Numbered from the stretch's first letter, positions 11,694 through 23,678 are shown. The stretch: DNA of 64,000 nucleotides from Trichobilharzia regenti (GCA_944472135.2 OX235266.1:17091925-17155924), one strand, 5' to 3'. Numbers and translations: made by a program. Notes: a model not told the origin generated them from the letters alone.

Positions 11694-12053
11694 TGTCAAT
11701 GTAGTTGAAGATTGAACGATCAATTCATTGTTGTTTGCTCAAAATCAACTTCCCCAATTTTCGCGGAGGCATCAATACGACAGTCATCGTCTCATCGGTC
11801 GCTGTTCAGAGAGAAGAGTGAAACATCGTCAGAAGTAATAAAATGATATATTATTGTAATATTTGTTTTCAGACCTTAGTTCGCTTATTCCTTTTATATG
11901 TTGGTGTAACAATAAACAAATCTAAAGCGGCAGATCAGTGTTTTGGTTTTTGCGTCCGTTATAACTAAGCGTTTCTGAGAAATCTTCGAAGAACAGCGTG
12001 GGCGCGAGCGTAGCGAGAGCTGGGCATTAACGGTTTATGAGACGAGATTGACA
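11694..12053 (+). repeat. LTR3, 3' LTR of array I
   Basis: A 360-bp LTR. It is identical to LTR2 over the first ~120 bp, then belongs to a different subtype (GAGTGAAACATCG, and AATAAACAAATC at the poly(A) signal). It is followed directly by RTE sequence at 12054. Confidence 0.92.
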
Positions 12054-12464
12054 TGCCCTCTTTCCACACCTTCTCCAACAATAGCGTCATCAAGTCCGCT
12101 GTTGTCTCTGGGTCTATTTTCAAAGCTTCTGCTGGGATTCCATCTGGTCCTGCTGCTTTCCCAGCCTTTAGCATTTCGATTGCATACAGGACTTCTGATT
12201 TCGTCGGGCGGTCGATGTTTACTGGTAGTTCTGCTCTCGTTGTTGGTATTGTTGGGCGCGTTGTAGGTGGCGGTCGATTTAGAAGTCTTTTGAAGTGTTC
12301 AGCCCAGTGTTTTCTTTGCTCTACTTCTTAGGTGATAGACTTTCCATTGTCATCCTTTACTGGCTTAATCTGTGTCGAACTTTAGCCCGATAGGTGCCTA
12401 GTTGTTTGGTAGAGTGTGGCGAGGTCTCCTTTGCCTGCAGCTTGTTCTGCTTCGTTTGCCATGT
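12054..12464 (-). pseudogene. RTE fragment, start of reverse transcriptase
   Basis: The minus-strand protein contains LKAGKAAGPDGIPAEALKID, the conserved start of the RTE reverse transcriptase, preceded by the endonuclease-RT linker. The other side of array I (3723-4495) is a later part of the same kind of element in the same orientation. About 620 bp that should lie between them, judged from the copy at 33.3-35.2 kb, are missing. The fragment loses homology near 12464. Confidence 0.75.
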
Positions 12465-12970
12465 GTGACAGGCCTCAAGCAATTATCCCTTGGTCTCTGG
12501 GGTTTTGCAACACTAATTCTCTTTCTGGATAAGGTACCCCCTCTAAAAAAACTCTAAACCGATCTCAATGGAGCAGATGCATTCACTCTCTGTAACCTCA
12601 CAGAGTCATTGCATCTTGATGTTTCTTCGTGAAGTTATTCTTTCGCCTATATATTATCATATACTATTAGTTTTTCTGAATATGTTTTCATATTTCTGTC
12701 GACATTTGTGTGCTATACGGAGTGTAACAACACGAAATGGTGCAGTTCTGTGTAAAGTTCTACGTTACCGCTTGGTCAGACAGTCAGTCGGTTAGATTGG
12801 TTTCAAAATACAAAAGGAGTTCAGCATAGTTTCATACTCATATTCGCTATAGTCCTCTGTGCATCAATCGGAAGTCTAAATGCATTAGCCACTATACTAC
12901 TGATAGACAACAATTAGCATAAATGATAGAAATGTGAAGGAAGCAAAGTCGTTAAACTACCAACCTGGGA
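12465..12970. other. Unassigned sequence
   Basis: No family is recognised. A 75-codon plus frame at 12568-12795 has no recognisable domain and is not supported as a gene. Confidence 0.4.
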
Positions 12971-13608
12971 AGCATCGTTTCAACTACAGGCGGATGGAAC
13001 TGATGAGGATATCAAAGCACGGGGATCGGGAAAGCAAGGCAAGCTTTTATTAGTCTCAAGTCTGTGTGGAGATCAACACTCAGCATGAAAAATAAGATGC
13101 GCATTTTCAACTCCCATGTGAAGTCAGTCAGTGCTACTATACGGATCAGAGACTTGCCGCCGCATCGCATCACGAAGGGCACTTCGAGCAAACTACAGAC
13201 CTTCATCAACAGCTGTCTTCGCATAATACTACTTAAGATCGGATGGCCGGCCAGAAAAGATCAGCAACAGGGAGGGATCTGTGGCAATGAACTAACCAAA
13301 CAGCACAGCAGGAACCGATTGTGTAACAAATATGCAGGCAGAAATGGAGCTGGATTGATCATACTCTGAGAAAAAAAACCATCAAGTGACATCACACGCC
13401 AGGTCATAGCTCGAGTGGAACCCGAATGAGAAACGCCGAATCACTTGGTCGCCAGTGCGATGGTGACAACATGGAGGAGGAGGTGATGAGGAGAGGAGAT
13501 GAAAGCATGTGGGCAGATATGCAGCCGGGTGAAAACGTTGGCGGCGAACCAAATGCAATGGATACGTGCAGCTTAAGTCCCTATGTTCCTCTAAAAACTA
13601 AAGGAGAA
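12971..13608 (+). pseudogene. RTE fragment, C-terminal RT and 3' end
   Basis: The plus-strand translation shows the TDEDIKAR...SVWRST...MKNKMRIFNS region that follows the RT core, with frameshifts around 13130. It continues through the conserved RTE 3' end (CCCTATGTTCCTC near 13580), then an A-rich tail. It is diverged from the minus-strand copies and is only a tail, as expected for a 5'-truncated insertion. Confidence 0.7.
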
Positions 13609-13840
13609 AATAATACAACAACAATATTGACTGATTCGAATAGTTGGACACTATTTTCATCAACCACCACCAGTAGGCTTGCTAGCCAGCCAGATCGAAG
13701 TGACCTACACACCCGATGCCCATTTCTCTCATTGGACACTGAAATCATCACCGCACTGCTTAACTCAACTCGAATAACCGAATCAGTTCAAACCACCTTT
13801 ATTCCATTATATATAAAAAAAATTTTTAATAGTCACACAG

Positions 13841-14230
13841 TATTAAACAGTGATATTTACTGATGATGGCGTTTCCAGCACAAATTATTGCTGCTCATAA
13901 TCATATCAAAGCACTAATCACACAAATTTATTGCTTCATTCATATATATATGAGTAACACTCGTTAGAAATTTGAATAAAATCAATATAAGATAAAGTAC
14001 ATTGGGAAATAATATTAGTGTTATCAATAAAATGCAATCAGATGGGAAATAAGACGAGTGTTTTTATGGTCAAAATAAGTAACTTGTTAGGATGTGAATT
14101 GAAATAGAATTTTAAGATTATTTATTATCCTCCTCTGATTTGACTGGTGGCAACAATATCTTCCCTATGTCTGGTATTTGCATTGAGTCATTTCTATTGC
14201 ATGTGTTGGGTGTAGACTCTAAGAAAATTA
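13841..14230 (-). pseudogene. PLE remnant, 3' end on the minus strand
   Basis: This matches the 3' UTR and last codons of the PLE at 35.5-36.2 kb, including CTCCTCTGATTTGACTGG, TTGCATTGAGTCATTTCTAT and the GTTGGGTGTAGACTC segment that encodes ...ESTPNT. It is diverged, and the frame is not preserved. Confidence 0.6.
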
Positions 14231-14600
14231 TTTATTTTACTATAAAAACATCTCATTTCCCATCTTATTGACTAACAACAATTGTCTTATTCTCCATCTG
14301 ACTGTATTTAATTGATAACACTCATATTATCTCCGAATGTACTTCATCTTATATTATTGTTTTTATTCAAATGTCTAATCAATTTTTACTCATGTATATA
14401 AACGAAGCAAGAAAGTCGTGTGAGTAGTGCCTTGATATGATTGTAAGCAGTAGTAAATTGTGCTCGAAATATTACTGTATAACAACACTGTGTGATTTTA
14501 TGAAAATAAAATTGTGTCCATAATGGAATTATACTCTACCACCAGTGTCCAAGTTTTATCCTTATAACTATCTTCTTTCAACGCGATGTTAAAGGTGATA
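14231..14600 (+). pseudogene. PLE remnant, 3' UTR on the plus strand
   Basis: This is the inverted partner of the preceding fragment. It ends with the PLE 3' features CTTGATATGATT...GCTCGAAA (about 14432-14480, a hammerhead-like motif) and the TGGAATTATA terminus at about 14523-14532. The pair is a small, decayed version of the inverted PLE arrangement at 35.5-40.2 kb. Confidence 0.55.
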
Positions 14601-14624
14601 ACAGTGAAGGAGTTATCAATAGAA

Positions 14625-15150
14625 GAATTCATCTTATCCCATCAACCTATTGTATGGTTGTCTCTAATTGCATGTAGTGAGTGCTGTAGCTGAATTATTC
14701 TCTAGACCCGAATAAGATAAGAAGCCTAGAGAATAGTTCAGCTATACCACTCACTACATGCAATTAGACACAGCCATACAATAGGATGATGATATAAGAT
14801 GGAAGTTTTAAAACATAATGTAACAACGGGGTGGAGGGAGAGATTGATAACAGGAGCTTTGTTTATCGAATCAACTAAAAAAGAATGCGTGTAATAGGAA
14901 TGGTTTAACACCTGTCCAACCTGACATCTGGAAAATTCTAGTACTCCTACGACGATAAACAGGAGATAACAAAGAAAACTATAAAAGTCAAGTTTCGAAG
15001 TCGTGTGATTATAATTGATATGATTATGAACAATAATGAATTGTGTTCGAAACGTCATCCAGTAAATGATATTGTTTCACTGTGTGATATATCTAATAAA
15101 AAAAACTAATATGGAATTACTTACTACCATAGTGCCCAAGTTTTACACAT
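14625..15150. repeat. Inverted PLE C-terminal fragments around a palindrome
   Basis: A minus-strand scrap (14640-14700) and a plus-strand scrap (14723-14900) of the PLE C-terminal coding region face each other. They form an imperfect palindrome of roughly 60-bp arms: CTATTGTATGGTTGT near 14648 and ACAGCCATACAATAGG near 14769. The plus-strand piece continues to a hammerhead-like motif (15013-15063) and the PLE terminus TATGGAATTA near 15110. Confidence 0.6.
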
Positions 15151-16104
15151 ACATTAATATAACCTCAATATTATCCACTACTTTATACCACTTATAAATA
15201 TATTTACATAACTTACCTATGAAGGTGAGACTGTAGTGTTTCACTGACTCGACTGGTGTTTTTGTCTTCTTCTTCTTGTATGCAGTATTTCAAGATTTTG
15301 ATGTTAGATGAACTAGTTGCAGAGATTTATGTAAAACTGGTCTTAACAACTGACGTATCAAGCATGGAATAGTGTGCAACTATAGTTTCTATTTTCTAGA
15401 ACTACCAATACCGTCTTCAATAATTATCCGATTCAAAGGCATGTTACAAGGCAACACAACACGTGTTATAAATTATCTATGATGCGTTATGTTTTCAAGT
15501 ACTTAGGTTACTAACTTTAAAATAATAGAAAGGAGTGACGTTTGAACTGTCTACTCAATACAGAATTACACGAGTCTCAAAGATGATAGATGCACACCTG
15601 AAGAGAATCGGTGTAACACATGAGGGTAAATTCAACTTGTATTGTTTTAAACCAAAAATTTCTACACCAGTGACAATCGTTAATTATTTAAGAGTTAAGA
15701 GTATTTGTTATGAACTATAATATTACTCTCCCTATTTGCTCTATACTTTTGTTTTGTGCATCACTGATTCAGTGGTTGAGTGTTTATCAGCCATACAGGT
15801 CAATTTTCCATTCTCTGTGAACATAATTCTAAACATTGCCTAGGCATCAGTAAGCCAGTAAAAGATGGAAGTTAGGTAGTGAGGCTAACATTTCCATCCA
15901 ATGAAAAGAACAACATCGCTACTTCAGAGACTAAAGGCTTATAATACACACGGAAGACAACGTATGAAAAAAAAACGCTCCATTTTACACCATTCCATGT
16001 TATTCATTTGGTGAAATTTTATTTGGATTCCATACTGATTGATTTTTAGTGGACTGAAATGTCGCGTCAAACAACATCTGATTCGTGTTGGAAAAGAGGT
16101 AGTT
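15151..16104. other. Unassigned sequence
   Basis: No repeat family, RNA gene or coding exon is recognised in this AT-rich stretch. A 61-codon plus frame (15535-15720) has no visible domain and is not called. Confidence 0.4.
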
Positions 16105-16330
16105 TTCGTGACTCAGTGGTTCAGTAGATAGCATTTTGGTGTTTGACATGAAGAGTGATAGATTCAAGCCTCGATTGGAATACCATTACTTACTGGGAGT
16201 GCAATTATTTATACATTGTAAGTCTCAAACAGGATAAAAGGTGCATCTGGGATTGCACTGTTGGCCACCATTAATCAAATAGTGGTGAAATTAAACTTTC
16301 ATAGCTAAAATCAGTGACCTTTGGCAAACA
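16105..16330 (+). repeat. Decayed tRNA-headed SINE, SM-alpha-like
   Basis: An internal pol III A box (TGGTTCAGTAG, 16117-16127) and a B box (GATTCAAGCC, 16161-16170) lie about 34 bp apart. Downstream, 16211-16258 resembles a degraded hammerhead ribozyme. GTCTCAAACAGGAT corresponds to the stem II loop, AAAA stands where GAAA belongs, and GGTGCATCTGGGATTGCACTG follows at the cleavage and stem I side. This order is that of schistosome SM-alpha SINEs as I recall them. The CUGAUGA core is lost, so it should be inactive. Confidence 0.6.
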
Positions 16331-18415
16331 ATCAGAATTCAGGTAAGAAAAAGTAGCATAGTCCTTAAGACATCTGTTGATAAACTTTACAAACATGATA
16401 TTGCGTTGGATTATTACTTCTTATGTGTTGTAAGAATGTATTCAAGTTCATCTAATGATAATCCATACAGAAATCACACCATATGGGATAGATGTAATCA
16501 AGGTGACTGTAGATCATGGTACTTTGAGAACTATCGATATTCTTAGCGCTGTTCTTTAACCCACTCATAATTTTTTACCTAACACCAAACCTTAAAATAA
16601 ATCCTAAAAACACTAGTCCTGACTAAGAGAAAAGACTTACAGAAAAAAGTAAGTAGGGTATAACTGAAATACTGCACCTGTCCTCATCGAATTTGGAAAA
16701 GCATATGTGATTTGATTTGGTATGACTTAAGCCTGGTTGATTCTTCGAGGTCAACTTTTGACAAACCCTTCAGTTCGGCTATCATAGTTTAATTCCACTC
16801 AAATACTATCCTGTCTCTGTTTAATCCTTCAATTTGGATCAATTTATTCAAGTTTTACCCCTTCTGGTGTGCTAGCTTGATGACAAAACCATAATCTACG
16901 AGTGCTGACATTGCATGTATGTGACGATTATCTCTTTTCTTTTGACGACGGATACCGGAGAACTAACTGGTGAAAGGATCAACTCCATTCACAGTAGTAA
17001 CAGTCTTAACACACCTCATATTACAAACCACATACAATTAATCCTAGCACTACTCCTTTTGGAGTCAACCAAAGCTACGACAGTCGAGTGGCGGGACGAG
17101 ATACTCAGAAGTTTACCGAAGATCAGGAACCTATACCTTACAATCAAGAGGCGAGCACAAAGAAATCAAATTGGTTTATACTAGCTCGTAAATTGGATAT
17201 TGGACCATAGTATTTAATTGTTTACTGTATGTCTGGGCTATACAAATTTATTCGCGTGCGTGATCTAATACACACATAGCTAAGGCGTACAGTGGCGTCA
17301 ATTGAGTACAATTTACGCTGATTTAAACGACTCAAAATTCTTCCTCTCTCTTAATACTTAGCGTCAATTCTCAGCTTTAATCGAAATGGCAAACATTTTA
17401 CATCGTGACTAAATAAATGAAAAGGTTTCATAAAAGCCTCTAACCCTTAGTCTAGATAGAGTAACAAGATGTTCTGTTTACTAATGAGTGTTTTTATGCA
17501 TATTACAGCACTAGAAGAATTTTGAGAAACTTATTTAGGTGTATATATATATGTATATATATAGCTCATTTATACGTTTCATGTAACAAAACACATACCC
17601 TGTTACCCTATTTTAACTAAGAGCTAGCTATGGGATTTATAAATTGCTTACATTTTTCAGACACTTTAGACGTGACATTACATTATCGAAGATCCTATGT
17701 ACACTCACTATTCTGTAGGGCAGTCATACACATAAGAAACTCGTTATATACTCCATAATGACGCGCAAGAGAATTTTACACAGCAGAAAGCCCACACTTA
17801 AGATATTCACAAAAATCTTTAGGTGTATTTAGCTGCATCGTCATTAAATACTTAATATAAACAGTGAAAAACAAACTAATTACCATTTCTGACTCATGAT
17901 AACGTCTTATCAGCTTTTACGCAATAATGCCATTATTCATAAGCCAATTGTGATAGCAGTCTGTCGTCGCTGTGATTTACTGCAATCACACAAACCAGAT
18001 ACGAAGCTTACAATGCTGAAGGTGACAACAAAACTGAAAATGGCGCACTACCTAGAAATAGCGATTGAATTAGGTCTAATAAACTAAACTAAATCTAACA
18101 AGTATTTTTAGTTCGACCCCTATTGCAAGAAATTAGAACTCTCATAAAAGTGATTTGTGATGTGCTCGTTAAAAACTGATTATTTCATTTTGTTTTTGGA
18201 ACGATTCTAGGACTTTGGCTGCTTGCACTAAAAGGAATCTGTCTACCTGTCTACTGAAGTTGTGCTGCACACAATCAGATGACGCACATTAACCTGGAAG
18301 AGGACTTATTATACTACTTTCATCTGTTTCTTTTGAAAAGACTAAAGGCGAGATGTAAACTGGTGCTTTTTGGGCACACCATATATACAGTTCCCTTAAT
18401 TATAATTATTATTGT
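16331..18415. other. Unassigned sequence with AT microsatellite
   Basis: This is the longest stretch without a recognised element. It holds an alternating TA run at about 17538-17562 and a match to the left window edge at 16965-16996. Frames at 16915-17184 and 17896-18087 have no recognisable domain. It may be host intergenic or intronic DNA. Confidence 0.4.
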
Positions 18416-19322
18416 ATCCTTTAGTTCCTAGACGAACATAGGGCTTCAGCCACACACGTCTACATTGCCTTCTGTATTCTGCCAACTTTTTTGCCCCGCT
18501 CCAGGTCTGTCCACATGCTTTCATCTCCTCCTCGCATGACCTCCTCCAAGTCACCCTTGCACTGACGACCAACTCGCCGCTTCCGTTCCGGGTTCCACTC
18601 GAGCGATGGCCTGTCTAGTGATGTGACTTGATGGTTTCCTCAGAGTATGGTCAGCCAATCCATCTCCATTTCTTCCTGCCTATTTGTTTCACAATCGGTT
18701 CCTGGTTGGTTCGCTCATTGCCAGATATTCCTATTGCTGATCTCTTCTGGCCATCCGATCTTGAGTTGAGCGAAAACAACTGTTAATGAAGGTCTGAAGT
18801 TTGTTGGAGATGCTCTTTATGACTCGCCAAGTCTCTGATCCGTATAGCAGCACTGACTTTACATTGGAGTTGAAAATCCGGATCTTATTTTTGATGCTGA
18901 TTGCTGTTGACCTCCACACAGATTTGAGAGTAATGAAAGCTTGCTCTACCGATTCTGGATTTGATGTCCTCGTCAGTTCCGCCTGTAGGTAGGTGAAGGA
19001 GGCTGTTTCTTTCAGGTTCCTTCCATTTCTGCTGGCTGATTGTTATCAGTTGTTGTTGTTGCTATTGGCCAGGAATCTTCATCATCTCTCTTTTATCTAT
19101 GTTCACTTGAAGTCCTATCTTTGATGATTCTTCTGCCTCCAACTTGTTGTTTTTCACTTGCATATCTTCTTGTTTGCGGGAAATCAGACATATATCATCG
19201 GCGAAGTCCAGATCCTCCAAGTATTTTGTGTGAGTCCATTTTATGCCCGTTTCCTCGTTGCCCACTGTCTGTCGCATTATCCAATCTACTGCAATCAGGA
19301 AAATCATTGGTGATAGTAGACA
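18416..19322 (-). pseudogene. RTE fragment, late RT to 3' end
   Basis: The minus-strand sequence reads IFLIAVDWIMRQTVGNEETG and then DFADDICLIS, the FADD form of the RT active site, followed by LLYGSETW and the RTE 3' UTR ending in an AT-rich tail near 18420. At 19322 it stops abruptly within the RT, where the copy at 34 kb continues. Most of the fragment is close in sequence to the copy at 33.3-34.2 kb. Confidence 0.85.
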
Positions 19323-19505
19323 TCTGTGGTGGACCTTTTACTCTGTTAGCTTAGTTACCCAAATTCAAATAGAAAATAAAGTACCAAATCAGTTTAGTTA
19401 CGGGATGAATGTATTAAAGTTTGGTTACTTGGGTTTACAAAGATCCAAAGTCCACAATAAACGTTATAGACTCCAGGTGCTGCGGGAAGACTGCTCCAGT
19501 ACTAA

Positions 19506-19783
19506 TTCTCCAATGTTGACGTTGCCGTAGGTCGACCAAAGTACGTAGGAAGAACTACGGTGCTCCTGCAAAAATTTGAGATAGAAAGCAGGTGATTAAA
19601 ATCGATCGACGGCAGTTGAGATGGTGGAGAAGACGGAGAGTCGAAGGCAGAACTATATATTTATTCAAAACCCGAGGTAAAGTCCAAAGTACAGAGTTTA
19701 TGGTTAAAACAAAGTAGTGTACAATATGTTCATTTCTTACATAGTAGTAAAATTTGGATAAGTTTATTTTTGAGGACTCCACA
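19506..19783 (-). repeat. Gypsy 3' LTR (approximate)
   Basis: Read on the minus strand it starts at 19783 with TGTGGAGTCC, directly after a purine tract (19784-19799). An AATAAA-type signal lies inside it, near 19670. The distal end near 19506 is uncertain because no second copy is available. The ~180 bp between it and the RTE at 19322 are unassigned. Confidence 0.5.
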
Positions 19784-20246
19784 GGGCTCCCCCTCTTAGA
19801 GGTCCGGAGGACCATCAGTACTCTCCTCGTGGACGATTACATGAATATAAGCAATATAAATAAGGGACAATGTCAACAATAAGGATAACAAAAAAATAAC
19901 AATAACAACAATAAGGATACAAAGTTAGATCAGGATGTATGGCATGCATCCGTGTCGTATAAAGTTTAGCACATACAAGCACATACAGGAATTTAAAAAA
20001 AATCAAAACTTGTTATAATTTTAAACAAAAAATTTATGTACATAATAAACCATGACATGTTCGTTAACATTTGTGAAATTCATATATAAATAGATATATA
20101 CATATACTTGGTGAATGCGTGTGCTTGCAGTACAGTTGACGAACAGCAAATAATAATACTAATAAATATTTATGATTATAATGAAATGAATCTCGACAAC
20201 AATAGTAATGAGAAGAATGTCTAAATGAGGTTAACGTATTTTTATG
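19784..20246 (-). other. Gypsy 3' UTR with polypurine tract
   Basis: This lies between the integrase stop and the LTR. The purine tract (TAAGAGGGGGAGC on the minus strand, at about 19788-19800) would prime plus-strand synthesis. Otherwise the sequence is AT-rich with no conserved frame. Confidence 0.55.
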
Positions 20247-21540
20247 TCAGTCAATAAAGTGAACATAGCGGGCAGGTTTACAGATCTGCCGTCCACTGCG
20301 TGTCTGTACAGGGGGAAGAGTGAAGAGCGGGAGAGTTGGAGTTGAATTGACTTTCTGATTGTTCATTGGTGTCGGCGTTGCTAGTGTTTCATGTTCGCTG
20401 TCGGTGTACGCTGGTTTAAGACGGTCGATAGAAACAGTCTCCGGTTTACCATGTTTGTTCAGCGTGAAGTATTTATCGGTGCGTTTAAGTACTAGAAAAG
20501 GACCTTCATATGGATGCTGTAAACCTTTTCTAATGGCATCGACGCGAACAAATACAAATTTGCTAGTGAGTAGATTCTTATTTACTTGAGCTTTCTGAAG
20601 TGATTGGCGAGGGGCTACTGGTCGAAGCTGAAGCATATGCTGGGTAAGGCGGTTGGTGAAGTCGGAGATATTTACTTCAGTTGAATCATTAGACGGAACT
20701 AACTGACCAGGCAATGTGAGGGTAGTACCATACACAAGTTGAGCTGGTGTACATCCCAAATCTTCTTTGACAGTTGATCGGATACTGAGAAGAACTAATG
20801 GTAGGTGTTCACTCCACTTAGATGAGTCAGCTTGTGCCATAAGCGAGCTTTTCAGTTGTCGATGGAAACGTTCCACCAGACCATTCGCTGCAGGATGATA
20901 AGCTGTAGTGGAGATATGGTTCACTCCAAGGAGTCTCGTAAACTCTCGAAACAGAGTTGATTGAAATTGAGCTCCTCGGTCTGTTGTAATAGTTGTGGGT
21001 ACTCCGTAGTTTGACACCCAGCGATCTAAGAAAACCAAAGCGATATTTTCTGCAGATATATCGTTGAGTGGACAAGCAATAGCCCATCGGGTAAATCGAT
21101 CAATCGTGGTAAGTATATGAGTAAATCCTCTGGATGGCGGTAATGGTCCAATAATATCTATATGAACGTGTTGAAATCGTTTATCCGGTAAATTGAACTG
21201 TTTTGGAGGTGTGACGGTATGATGATGTACCTTGGATCTTTGACATTGCAAGCATTGGCGGGCCCATTTCCGAATATCGGAGTTCATCTTGGGCCAAACA
21301 AAACGCTCGCTGATTAACTTGACCGTAGCACGCACTCCAGGATGAGACAATGAATGTAGATGTTCAAACAAAGGTTTTCGACAACTTAGTGGAACAAAAG
21401 GTCTATGAACGCCCGTTGAAACGTCGCAGACGATAGTTGTATCAGACAGGGGAATAGGTACATCCTGCAACTGTAGGGAGGAGTTTCGTCTACAAGTATG
21501 GAGTTCGGCGTCATTTTTCTGCAGCTTGGCAATATTGTCT
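20247..21540 (-). pseudogene. Gypsy-type integrase, 5'-truncated pol
   Basis: A Ty3/Gypsy integrase module. Counting from codon 21470, the HHCC zinc finger is complete (H39, H43, C73, C76). The catalytic triad is D105 (HIDIIGP), D164 (TTDRGAQF) and E200 (LVERFHRQLK), with exact D-x35-E spacing. A C-terminal GPF-type motif (YEGPFLVLK) lies near residue 325. The frame is open without a start codon up to about 21540, where an LTR remnant of another family begins. Protease, RT and RNase H have therefore been removed. It resembles the CsRn1/Boudicca group of trematode Gypsy elements, although that is judged by motif only. Confidence 0.88.
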
Positions 21541-21545
21541 AGGCT

Positions 21546-21662
21546 AATATCTACAACAATAAATGACGATATTACTTCAGACAGTTTTTCTCTTCTTTCT
21601 GAACAGTGACCGATGAGACGATGACTGGTAGATTGCTCACCCGCGAAAACTTAGGGAAAGTG
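21546..21662 (-). repeat. gag-LTR LTR remnant left of PLE locus A
   Basis: This is the middle part of an LTR (TCTTTCTGAACAGTGACCG), truncated on the left against Gypsy pol and interrupted on the right at AGGGAAAGTG (21653-21662) by a PLE. The same LTR/PLE junction occurs at 35491-35500. Confidence 0.8.
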
Positions 21663-23560
21663 ATATAAGTATAAAACTTCGGCATTGCGGTAGAGTATAA
21701 TTCCATTATAGATAAGATTTTATTTTGATAAATCGCACAGTGTTTACAGTTATATGAACTGATGACGTTTCGAGCACAAACTATTGCTCATAATCATATC
21801 AAGTTACTCACACAACTTTGATCTCTCATTTATATACGTGTGTGGAATGGATTAGATATTGGATTAAAAATCAATGTGAGATAATGTACATTCAGAAATA
21901 ATCGTACGAGTGTTGTTGATCAATTGCAATTAGATGGGAAAATTGGACGAGTGTTTTTACAGTCATAATAAGCTGCTTGTTAGAATGTGTTTGAATTGAA
22001 ATAGAATTTTAAGATTATTTATTATCTTCTTCTGGTTTGACTGATGGCATTAATACGAGTGTTATTGATCTACTATAATCAGATGGAAGATACGACGAGT
22101 GTTTTAATAGTCATAATAAGTTTTTTGTTAGGATGTTGTGATGTGTTTGAATTGAAATAGAATTTTAATATTATTTATTACCCTCTTCTGATTTCACCTG
22201 CGGTAATAATATCTTCCATATCTCTGGTATTTACATTGAGTCATTTTTGTTGCATGTGTTGGGTGTGGACTCGATAAATAAGGATTCCGTAATCAACCTC
22301 TCTCTCCACTTAGTTATATTACTTTTTGGAATTTTAACCCTATCCCACCCTATTGTGTGGTTGTTTGTTATTGCATGAAGTGCAATAGCTGAGCTTTTTT
22401 CTAAATTACTTATCTTTTCAGGGTCAACCATTCTTACCTTAGCTAAATTCTTATGTTCTGTTAATCTGACTATCCCTGACCTACTAGTTTGACCTATGTA
22501 GTTGACCTCACAGTTATTGCAGGGTATTTTGTAAATTATATTATTTTGTTTAATTGGATCCACCGGGTCTTTTAGCCTACAGAGCTTGTCTCTGAGTGAG
22601 TTTGTAGGTTTGAATGCCACCCTAATTCCTGCTTTATTAAGAATCCTACGTAGGGCCTCAGATGTGCTTTCCTTATATGGTATAACAGTGGATGACTTAT
22701 ATTCTTTCTTATTTGTGTTATCATTAATAGTTTCACCATTATTTTTATTTTGCTTTTGGTTTTTGCTGATCTTCCTAATGAATTTTATAGGATAGTTATT
22801 CAACACCAACGCTTCTTCTATCTGTTTTATTTCATCATTTAGGTCTTTTTTTGTGCTACTTAGTGCTATGGCTCGATTTGTTAGACACTTTACTAAGCCT
22901 GCCTTAACAGTTAACGGATGAGACGAATTAAAGTCTAAATATCTATTAGAATGCGTTGGTTTTCTATAAACACTAGTGTGTAGTTTGCCTTCTTCTATTC
23001 ATTTTATTTTACAATCTAACATAGCTAATTCTCCTAGTTCATTTTCTGATTCAAATGTGAATTTAATTCCCTCTACTTGTGAGTTTATATGTGTCAGGAA
23101 GCTAGAGATATATTCTGTTTTTAACACCGTGAAAGTGTCATCCACATATCTCCACCATATTTTTGGAGTGGGGTTAAACGTATTAAGAGCACTACTTTCC
23201 CAGCTGTCCATAAATATGTCTGCTACAATAGGGGATATTGGTGATCCCATTGCTACACCTTCTGTTTGTCTATATATTTTGCCTTGGAACTTAAAGATGG
23301 TAGATGTGAGACATAACTGAATCCCTAACATAATTTGTTCAATGGGCAGCTTTGTCCTATGATTCAGTTCAGGATCCGCAGTTAGTTCATTTTTAACCGC
23401 TTCTAAGGCCATAATGACTGGTATATTAGTGTAAAGACTAGTTATATCAAAACTAACCATTTTTTCATCATTCTCTAGTTGAATGTCATTTAGCTTACTT
23501 TTCATCTCATATGAATTAGTTAGTCTAGAGTTTGAGCGATTTCTAATGGGACGAAATATA
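21663..23560 (-). pseudogene. PLE locus A, 5'-truncated minus arm
   Basis: The coding part starts at about PLE residue 280 and covers the RT palm (SFDITSLYTNIP, YVDDTF) and the GIY-YIG endonuclease (IIYKIPC, YIGQTSRSG). Compared with the arm at 38.4-39.7 kb it has two nonsense changes. One is CGA to TGA just before 22998 (after DCKIK), and the other is CAA to TAA near 22229, about 20 codons before the normal end. The 3' UTR runs to 21663 and includes a hammerhead-like motif at 21757-21805. Confidence 0.85.
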
Positions 23561-23678
23561 ATAGCTATGTGTTTTTTTTACGCATACGCACTCCATTTGC
23601 TTCAAGGAAAATATCATCAGCAGCTCAGCGACTCAGTAGTTTATGTCTCAGTGAAGAACTGCATCGAGGGGTACTGTG

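Noticed and set aside
15151..18415. Search for host exons or tRNA genes
   Set aside because: No frame with a recognisable domain and no canonical cloverleaf was found apart from the SINE head.
22586..23320. Plus frames opposite the PLE (69 and 114 codons), also at 36424-37158 and on the other strand at 38590-39324
   Set aside because: They are antisense shadows of the RT and GIY-YIG coding sequence.
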